The translations under genes were made by a program, and so were the position numbers. The notes beneath the pieces were generated by a model. The model did not search any database. It saw nothing but the letters and a program-made list of their open reading frames with translations, and was not told the origin of the DNA. From Ascarosepion bandense (taxonomy: Eukaryota; Mollusca; Cephalopoda; Sepiida; Sepiidae): a stretch of 64,000 nt of DNA. The stretch is from NCBI GenBank assembly GCA_037127315.1, contig JBBBDQ010000445.1, positions 355,001-419,000 of the forward strand. Reading direction: 5' to 3'. The number at the start of each line of letters is the position of its first letter. The first letter of the stretch is position 1. This document shows, piece after piece, positions 25,701-35,976 of the stretch.

Positions 25701-28700
25701 CACGGCTACTGAGCCTTATATCAAGGGAACTTTAATATGGAAAGGTATGCTATCAAAACAGTTAGAAAAATTCAACAGACTTACCTTTAGATATACAGGT
25801 AAAGTAATCATCATCTTTGATAACATTGCCCATTTTTCTCCGTTTGTCTGGGTGATGTTTCAGAACTTTGGCCTTATCTGTATAAGAAAACATTTTTATC
25901 ACAATTAACAGAATCAAATTCAAGATCGAGAAAAAATAAAAAAGCTTTTTTTCCCAACTTTAAGTCCCAATAAATATCTTTTGATAGTACATATCCCTAC
26001 ATTCCAAATCACTGGCATGTGTGACCTTAAGGTTTCATCCTAGGATGTGTTATGACGTAACGGATATTGGCTTAGAATAAGAAATTGGAGAGTGGTGTTC
26101 AAATTCCAGTCACATTCGTTTCATTCACTTAAGCACAAATACCCTTGGGCAAGCTGTGAATCCATCTCTTCTCCCTCCAGCTATGGGTTGAATAGCAGGA
26201 AAGATTGTGTTCTATAGCCTAGGTTGGCAACCGGTCATCTGTAAAAACCAATGGCAAGCTACTGTGGGAAAAATCTCCTGCCTAGTCAGACATGGATCAA
26301 AAGAGACATGATCTCCCAGGTGTGTATCTTGTAAGGCACTTAACTGACTGACATAGATAAAAGGATTTAATAGCAGAACAGATTGTGTTCTATAGCCTTG
26401 GTTGGCAACCAGACTATCGCAGAAAGTAATGGCAACCTACTGCAAGAAAATCTTCTGCCTTGTTAGTCATGTCTTGAAAGAGACGGTCACCCAAGCGTGT
26501 ATAACGTATGGCTATTAACTGATTGACTTAAATACAACTACGGTGAATACCAGACAAAAAGCATCAATTTATTTAATCGTCCTCAAACGAGCATTTCTGT
26601 CCATGTCTTTCCAACCATTTCTTTCATCCATAACTCTACCAAGTTCTTTCTTTCTGATTCCAGTGTCATGTTAATGTTCTTGCAGATATAACTTTTGATC
26701 TTTTCTCCCCCATAATATGGATGCCATCACTGTTTCCTTCTTCAGCAAGGGCTACTAACCCACACTCGCTTTTCTCAGTCATGTCCATAATCCTTAGTAA
26801 GCTCCCATCTTCATTGGACATATCTTTTTTTATTTTTTTTTTCCAACTGACATTAAGCCCTGATCTCAATAATGATCAGTGAGTGTACCATCTAGTTATT
26901 TGGCCTGGGATTTTGTTATGTCCAATTTTATTTGGACTGTTAACCTCATCTTTGTTAATATATTTATGACATTTCGACCATTATACACGCTGACCTTCTT
27001 CAGGTGATAGGAAATATGAACTGAACTCTCTATTTTGATCACAGTGATAGATTGTTCTCATTCCACGAGTCATATCATTTGTCAATGAATTGAACATTGA
27101 TTCAAGCCCCCGAGTTTTTATTTTAGGATACCACACCCTGCTCCATAATGGCAAATTGATAAATTTACATAAAACAAACTAAAGATGAATAAATTTAAAG
27201 AAACTAAATTGTTTATTACAAAAAAACAAAAAGTGAAACATCCAAATAATCAAAGGACAAACATTGTCATTTCAAAAAACAAAACAAAAAAAAACATTTT
27301 TTTAAATTTAAAAAAAAGAGCATGAAAATTATCTGGAAACTATTCAGACTTCAGAAAAAAACCTAAGAAAGCAACTAAAAAATGAATTGTCCATTACAGG
27401 AATACTCACAGGCTTTCTTTATCATATTACTTGTTGCATGTATTCGAAGTTTTCCCAGGCCCAAGACTGCATAATGGTCCTGTTTCTGGAAGAGTAAGAA
27501 AGAAAATGAAAAAAAGATGTCAATTTATTCAGTCCTAGCAACGTTTGCAAAAGATTTACAATCCTTTTAAGAATTAAAAAAAAAATGTTCAATGTTTTAC
27601 ATTAGGTGTGATATGTCTATCTAAAGAAAATGTATCTAGGATATATTGATAATTGGTAAGACTTTCACACAACCTAAGACTATTACGTCATATTACTACA
27701 AGGTGGAAACAAGCAAGAGAAATAAGATGAAAGAAGGACGAGTCAAAAATTAATAATAATGACAAGACTTCATCAAAGAAATTCAAACAACTTCAGACTA
27801 TTACGTCTTATTACTACGAGGTGGAAACGAGTAAGAGAAATAAGATGAAAGAAAGACGAGTCAAAAATTAATAATAATGACAAGACTTCATCAAAGAAAT
27901 TCAAACAACTTAAGACTATTACGTCTTATTACTACAAGGTGGAAACAAGCAAGAGAAATAAGATGAAAGAAAGACGAGTCAAAAATTAATAATAATGACA
28001 ATGCTTCATCAAAGAAATTTAAACAACTTCAGACTATTACGTCTTATTACTACAAGGTGGAAACGAGTAAGAGAAATAAGATGAAAGAAAGACGAGTCAA
28101 AAATTAATAATAATGACAATGCTTCATCAAAGAAATTCAAACAACTTAAAACTATTACGTCTTATTACTACAAGGTGGAAACAAGCAAGAGAAATAAGAT
28201 GAAAGAAAGACGAGTCAAAAATTAATAATGACAATGCTTCATTAACAACACAACTTTCTATAATTCAGCAACAATTTTAATGTTAATTTTACAAAAAATT
28301 GACTCATTGAGAGTCACATTTTCTAGATTTGATTTTGATTATTCCTACAACACAATTATTACTGACATTGCTTGTAGATCTTAAAACAAATAGAAAAAAA
28401 GCCATCTTCCATATTAAAAAAAAAAATTAACAAATTCATATTTTTTTGACAAAAGCAATTAAACAAATCAGTGATATTTTATGGAGAATTAATTCTCAAA
28501 AAGCTTTTATGTCAGTTGATGGCAATCGAAGATGGTTGATTGAAATATCAGAAAATAATTCTGACTAGACTATAAAGTCACTTTTTTTTTTTTTTCAAGA
28601 GAGCAGCAGACAACAGAAACTGCAAAATTTTACCTTCCATTCTCGAGGATCCAAACTGAATAAGAGAGTTTCATCTTCATCCTCTGGCAATTCATCTTCA

Positions 28701-30021
28701 CTTGATCCAGATTCAGATTGGTCAGCATCTTCCCCATCAATATGATCATGAGAATGTTTATGATGATAGCGGATTTGGATTTGCTCAAAGAAACGGCCAA
28801 CTGGTTCTACAGCCACCTGAATTGGAGCTAGATGAATTTTTTTTAAATAAATAAATGCCTGCATTGTTAAAATGTTTAAACATCATTAAATAAAAAAGGA
28901 AACAAGTTTCTTGAATCTCAAAACATTTTTCAACATAATCTCATTCTCTGTCAATGCACTAACTCAGCACTTTCTTCATTAATAAAATAAGTAAAAAAAA
29001 ATTTGTGTAGCATAATGAAAAGCATTTATGTTGTGCAACAAACATTTTTAACATAATCTCCTTCCTTGTCAATGCACTTAACCCAATACTTCTCTATTAA
29101 TCTTATGCAGATATATCAATAATTATGTAGTCTAATGATTGGGGGGGAAAAAAAAAAAACATTTTATCCAGGAAATATTTTTCAACATAATCTCATTCTA
29201 TGTCAGTGTTCTTAACCTAATGTTTCTCCATTAATCACATACAAGGTACATCAATAATTTTGTACACTAATCATGATAAATATTTATTTTACACAAGAAA
29301 TATTTTTTGACATAATCTCCTTCCTTGTCAATGCACTTAATCCAATGCATCTCTATTAATCACATATGCACGTACACCAATAAGTATAGCAAAATGATGA
29401 AAAAAAGCATTTATTTTGCACAAAAAAAAATTTATTTTTCACCTATTTCCTTCCTTTTCATTATACTTATATAATGGTGTTTTTAATTACAATGCCCAAA
29501 CATTATATGGTGAAGTTTTCAGATCAATATTCAACTGTCTCAGGCTATGGACTTAATGACCCATCCTCATATGTAGGTAGATCAATAAGTCTTATCATAA
29601 TAAACTCCTACCCCCTGAGAAATAGAAAGCTTAAAGAATTTTACAGAAAAAAAGATATTTAAAACATGGAGTTTCCAAAGAAAATGGCTTTAATGCAGGG
29701 AGAGAGAAATAAAATATACAAGATTAATGCCTAATATTTTTGTGGTTTTTGTTCCTGTATTAAATGTCAGTTCCTACTTTTTCTCTCATTTTAACTCCAT
29801 ATTTTAAATATGTTTGTCTTCTACACCATAAAAAAAGAAAAAAAAAAGGTATTTATTTAATTACCTCCCAAAATTTGCTTAAAAAAAAAAAAAAAAAAAA
29901 TTTATGTCGAAAATATTGCACAAAACAAAATGAAATACCAAAGAATTTTTTATGTAAAAGTTTCTGCTATTTTTATCCTTTTTAGAACTCTGGAAATTTT
30001 GGTTAAAAATCTTGATTTCTG

Positions 30022-30059
<38 letters not shown>

Positions 30060-33000
30060 CTGTTACAGTGGATATTGGCTCAGGACGAGAAATCAGAGAT
30101 CCAAGTTCGAATTTCAGTTGAATTCGTTGCAATTGCTTATGCACAAATATCCTTGGGAAAGGTGTTAATCCGTCATTTCTTTCCAGCTATGGGTTAAATA
30201 GTATAATAGGTTGGGTTCTATAGCCTTGTTTAACAACCAGTCTACCACAGAAAGTAATGGCAACCTACTGTGGGAAAAGCTACCTCATCAGTCATGTCTC
30301 AAAAGAGACATGGTCGCCCAAACGTGTATCACATATGACACTTAACTGAATGATAAGGATAAAAGGATTGAATAGCAGGACAGATTGGGTTTCTATAGCC
30401 TTGGTTGTCAACCAGTCTACCGCAGAAAGTAATGGCAACCTACTGCGGGAAAATCTTCTGTCCAGTCAGTCATGTCTCTTTTGAGACATGATCGCCCAAG
30501 CGTGTATCACGTATGGCACTTAACTGACTCCACACATTCAATTTTATGAAATTTCATGAAATTCTTTTTTATAGCACTTAAGGTTTATATTAGTTATAAG
30601 GACAAGTTATCAAAGAATTAAAATCATCAAATTCTTTTGGTTAAACAAGAGCCCAGGTTACAGAAAATCTACTATGAATGATAAAGAAAAAAAAAAAGAA
30701 AGAAAAAAGAGGAAGAAAACTAAAATAATATTTAATTAAAAAGGTTTATGCTTTTATGAATAAAATATATTATGGGCAATTATTGTCTTCAAAAAATTTT
30801 TTCAATGCATGTTTTTTTTTTGTTTTGCTTTTACAAGAATTGTTTCATTTTTTTTTATGTTATTTAAAATAATTTCTAAAGTTTTGAAGCTTTTAAAATG
30901 TTGCATAATTTGTAGCAATCAAATGATGTAGTTATTAAATTAAAACTGTATTATTAATCATAAATGGAAAAGCAGACTACAATTCACCAACCCCAGTATT
31001 TTAAAAAGAATTTTGAATTTACTTTATGCATGTATGAACGGGTTAATTTTTGTAAATATGGACATCCATATATATTATCAAAAAATAAGCTTGGTAACTA
31101 TAACAGATATAAGCATCTTCATAAATAAGGCTATAAATCCAAAGGACCTAAAATTGAATAAAATATTATGATTAAAATATTTCAAATTTTTAAGATTACT
31201 GGGTATTTAAACAAATTATAATAATAAAAAAAACAATTGACATTTATGTTGTATTCGTCATGTAATTTTATTTCCAATGCAAGTCCTACTATTTGACTCG
31301 TAAAAAGGATTTTCATTCAAGAGACTTTCTAAATTCCCAAGATTAAATCTTTTTATCATCCCAAATATTGTTCAGACTATTCTCTTCATCTTAATAATAT
31401 TTTTGCCATTAAAGAAAAATAGAGATGCATATTGCATCTTCAGAAATAGTTTGATTTTTTTTTTACCTATTCAGCAATAACATACTATAATTGGCATTAA
31501 AATATCAATGCACACTATTTCCCGAAGACTTAATGAAATAAATATGAACAGTCAAGTAGCCTCTACAAAGCCTTACATTTCTAAAAAGAATCAAATGAGA
31601 CAATTGAAATTTGCCACTGAATATGGCACATGGACAGAAGAACAGGTGGATTGTGTTTATTTCAGCAATGAGTCAAAGTTCAACCTGTTCGGTTGTGACG
31701 GGAGAAGGTTCGTTCGATACAGTCCTAAGGAATGATATTTGCTTCAATGCACTAAAAGTAGCATTAAATTTGGAGGAGGAAGCGTGATGATGTTTGGCAT
31801 GATTTCAACTGCTGGTACTGGACCTCTTGTTAGGCTACATGGTAAAATCAACACAACTGCATAAACAAGTTGTACCTAATTTCAGAACTGCAATTAATAA
31901 ACCAGCTGCCAATTCCATTTCTAGTGACATTTTTACAATCACCCAGCCGCAAGTATATTTTTTAGAATCTAATAGAATTACATAACTGATTAGTAATAAA
32001 TTCAAGATGTCTATGGCAGTGAATACTGGACAGCATCACCAAAACAAAGATGAAGGAAAAACTTGAAGTAACTGAAATGTGGTTCTACAGAAGGATACTG
32101 CAAATATCATTTTTTCTAAAACCTCATCGCAATGATGAGGTTTTAGAAAAAATGGAAATGAAAAGGAAATTATTACTGAGCATCAAGAAGAGACAGCTTA
32201 AGTTCTTGGGACATGTGATGAGTAAGGAAGGCTTGGAAAATCTGATACTCACAGGTCAGATAGAGAGACAGAGGAAAGCAGTAGATAACATATTTGAAGG
32301 GCCTGAGCAGGTGGATGGCAGAGCGGGGTTTGGGTGGGGTACCAGGCGAAAGCGTGCCGGGAATAGGGAGACGTGAAAGGCCATGATCCCCTACGTCCTG
32401 AAGAAGAATTAATTCAAGAGAATTTATTTTAGTTTAACTGGTAGGCTCAAGTTGAAAACAAAAAATACAAAATAAACCGACACACAAGGGAGGCTGGAGA
32501 ATGTATCGGTTAGTCGATGATACATTTAGTCATATAGTCCTGTTGAGCAAGAAATTGCTGAGAAAAACTTATCTCTTATTTGCCAAACTGCTGAAACAAG
32601 AACATCCGCTAAGCAGGAAAATTAATTAAATTTAGCGTTTCAAACGATTTTTCATATCAAACACTGAATTACCTCCCTTAGATCTCACGTACATTTTTTT
32701 CCCCCCCTAAGTTTTAAAATTTTAAAACAAAAAAAATAAACAGATTAATCTGAATTCAGTTGGATTTTTAGAAGTCACCCACAATATGGAAATAAATACC
32801 GTCTGAAATGTAATTTCGTTTCACTTCTGATGAGTGGACGTCTGACCATTTTTTTAATTTTGAAATTTATCAGTCACTCTAATGGGGATTTGTTTGGGTT
32901 TTTTTTTTTTTGCTTACGGAAAAAAAGATTTTTTAAAAATTCAACACCTTTTTGAACGCTATATTTCTCGAACTTTTTAAAAAATTAATTAAAAACTGAA

Positions 33001-35931
33001 AGCATGGTTCAAAAAAACAAAAAATATACGCTTGATCTAAGGGAAGTAAATCAGTGAAAACAGCAGATAAAGTCATTTGAAACGCTAAATTCAACAAAAT
33101 CCAATCCTTAAAATAAAATAACATTTGTCAAAAAATAGTAAATTTTAAGATGTTTTCAAAAGTAAACATTTCCTATTGTAATTAGGAGCAAACTCATGGT
33201 TTTACATCCACACCACCAGATTCTGCTGACAACAAATGCACAGCTAACGTCCCTAGCATTTTTTTTTTTTTACACTGAAGGAGATAGGAGATGGAATCGC
33301 GTGGAAGCTTTGTGGCAAAGATAAATAAGTGGAAGCTTTGTGGCAAAGATAAATAAATTTTTTAAAAAATGATATGATGAATCATTACTTTACCAAGTTT
33401 TTATTTGGAATTAAAAGATTTATGGAGAATAACGTCAACCTGACTCAATTTCAAAAAAGATCCTTGAAAAAGAAAGGCACTCAGATTTCAGAACAGTTAA
33501 CACCTTATCAATTGGATCATTTAATCTCAAAATATTTGAGAATAATATTTATTCAAAAAAAAAGAATTTCAGGATGTGTTCGATGCTAAAAAAAATATCA
33601 TCACTGAAAATTGAAAAATGTAACCATCCTTCCTAATTTATTTGATTTCGTCACTCACTGCCTTCATAGACTTTGTTTTTGTTATAATGCAGATTAATGT
33701 TCGAGGCTGTTGTGCACTGCGACTTTCAACAGAATTGTATATCGATCTGGGTAACACAACCTATTATTTTCATTTTTCTATTTTATACACGCACACGAGG
33801 GCCGTTATTTTGCATTTTTAACAAAGAGTCAAAGACTAAGAACATACAAAAATCATTTCTATTGCGATTTGATACCAACAAAAAAAACTTTGGTATCAAA
33901 ATGGCCATGGATTTTTTTTATTTAGGTTTTTCGTGTTTTTTTTTTATTAAAAATTGTAAACATTTTTTTTTTAATGAAGAAATTTTCCGGACATTCAATG
34001 CCATAATTCACACTTTAATTCGCGGGAAGTAAGATTTTTTAATGTTTGAGGCTGACGGGGTCAAAAACTACACAGTGTCCGCTTACCCTTACCATTTAAA
34101 TGAAATTAAAAAAAAACAAAAAAAACGATGTAAGCAAATAAATTGCACCAACAATTAAGTTTGTCATAATTACACCGTTTATGGTTTAAGTGATTATCTC
34201 ATTAACGAGGATTGTATGCGGCTTTTCTTGCCGGTATAGTAGATTGAAAACAAAAACTGAAAGTAAAAATTAGGGGCTGACGTGTTTTATAATAGCGCCA
34301 ATTTTTGAGTGGAACTCTCCAGTCAAAGAAACTAGTTTTATTTCATCTAATTTTGCTGAAAAAAATTCATTGTCAGCAGACACGTGTGTGGAAAGGAAAA
34401 AAATTATTCTCATTCATTCATTCATTCATTTGAAACAACTAAAACTAAATATCATCATTTTTTTAACTTATTTTCACTATCTGTAAGACTTGCCTTTCTT
34501 TTCCCGACAAAAATAATAATTTCGGTTTAAAAGAGTAACTTTAAAAAAAACGTAAAAAATGACTATTTGTCGTGAATTTTAAATGAAACGAGATAAATAA
34601 ATTCTTTAAACTAACTTTTACTTCTAATTTCTCAAATATAGGATTTACATTTCACGATCAGAAACTCGCTTAAAACTGCTAAAATAAATTATACATTCAC
34701 AACGTAAATTGAAGAAAGGCATGAGTCAGTCAATTAAAGCGAAAGACTTTAAAAGCTGATCGCCTAACTGATCATTTTCAAAAGAAATACGATTTTTTTA
34801 AATTTATTCAAATGAAGTTTACAAAAAGGTTATTTTACTATTAAATTGAACTCTGTTTTAATTTTATTTGTCAAAAAAAAACTCAAAAGTCAAAAAAACA
34901 GGACTTTTCAAAATTTATGACATTTCTTTCGTTTCTGAGAGTATAAACGACAACTGGCATAACTTTCTCGTCGACAAATACGATGTAAGCAAAAGAAAAA
35001 TAAAGAAGAAAATATACTGACAACAATTTTTTTTTTAATTTTTATCATTAAAAAAAATAATTGCACCATCAACAAGACAAAAAAGAATCCTGAAAACTTC
35101 CTGTCCCAACCAAAAGAAAAGATTAAAAAAATTTATTATTGTAAAAAACTTAATAGGACCGACAGTATTTTATAAACACTCGTGTATGTGTGTACTGTAC
35201 ATATTTTTATATAGTTTTTATTTTAACAAGATATGCAATACATAAAAAAGTGCTCAATATCAGAGATAGAGCATTATTATTCTTTTCAATCTTCTTGTAA
35301 AAAAACATGAAAGAAATAGAAAAAACGCAATTGAAGTGCCTTCATCTTCAATGAAAATGTGTAAAAAAGGATTGTTACCATAAATACGCACATACACGTG
35401 TGTATATATGTATACGTATAAAGTGTACGCGTGCAGGTTTTTTTCTTACACATTTCACAACTACTTTCTTTAAAGCGTTTCTATTGTTTGTTATCGTTAA
35501 CTTTTTTTTTTAACTTAGTTAAAAAACTAAGTCATGGATTTTTAATGAATAATTTTACAGTGGAATTTTAAAAAAATACTTCATAAATTTGTAATCTTGA
35601 CAATTTTACTTTTAAATAATTCAACTGGGTTATCGTGTTTATGCCAAATGAATAGTTTGTTTTTTTTGTTTCCTCCAAAGTTCACATCAATCCACAATCA
35701 CAAAAAATTTTATAACCTTAGCCTTGGGATATGCACGGAGGTACATTATGAAATGTGCTTTAAATAATAAATTGTAATTATGTCATAGAATTATTATATA
35801 CAACACAGAACACATTTTTTTTTTAATTAAAATTGTCCAAGATCGTTTCACTGTTTCAACGAGTGAAACAGTGAAACTAACACCCGCATAATCGGCGATC
35901 ATAACCATTATGGTAAAAAATAAAATCATCT

Positions 35932-35976
<45 letters not shown>

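Noticed and set aside
28828..28864. Upstream Met as start of the acidic DNAJC2 exon
   Set aside because: It lies in intron; a clean acceptor at 28828-28830 and an in-phase upstream exon with its own ATG explain the gene better.
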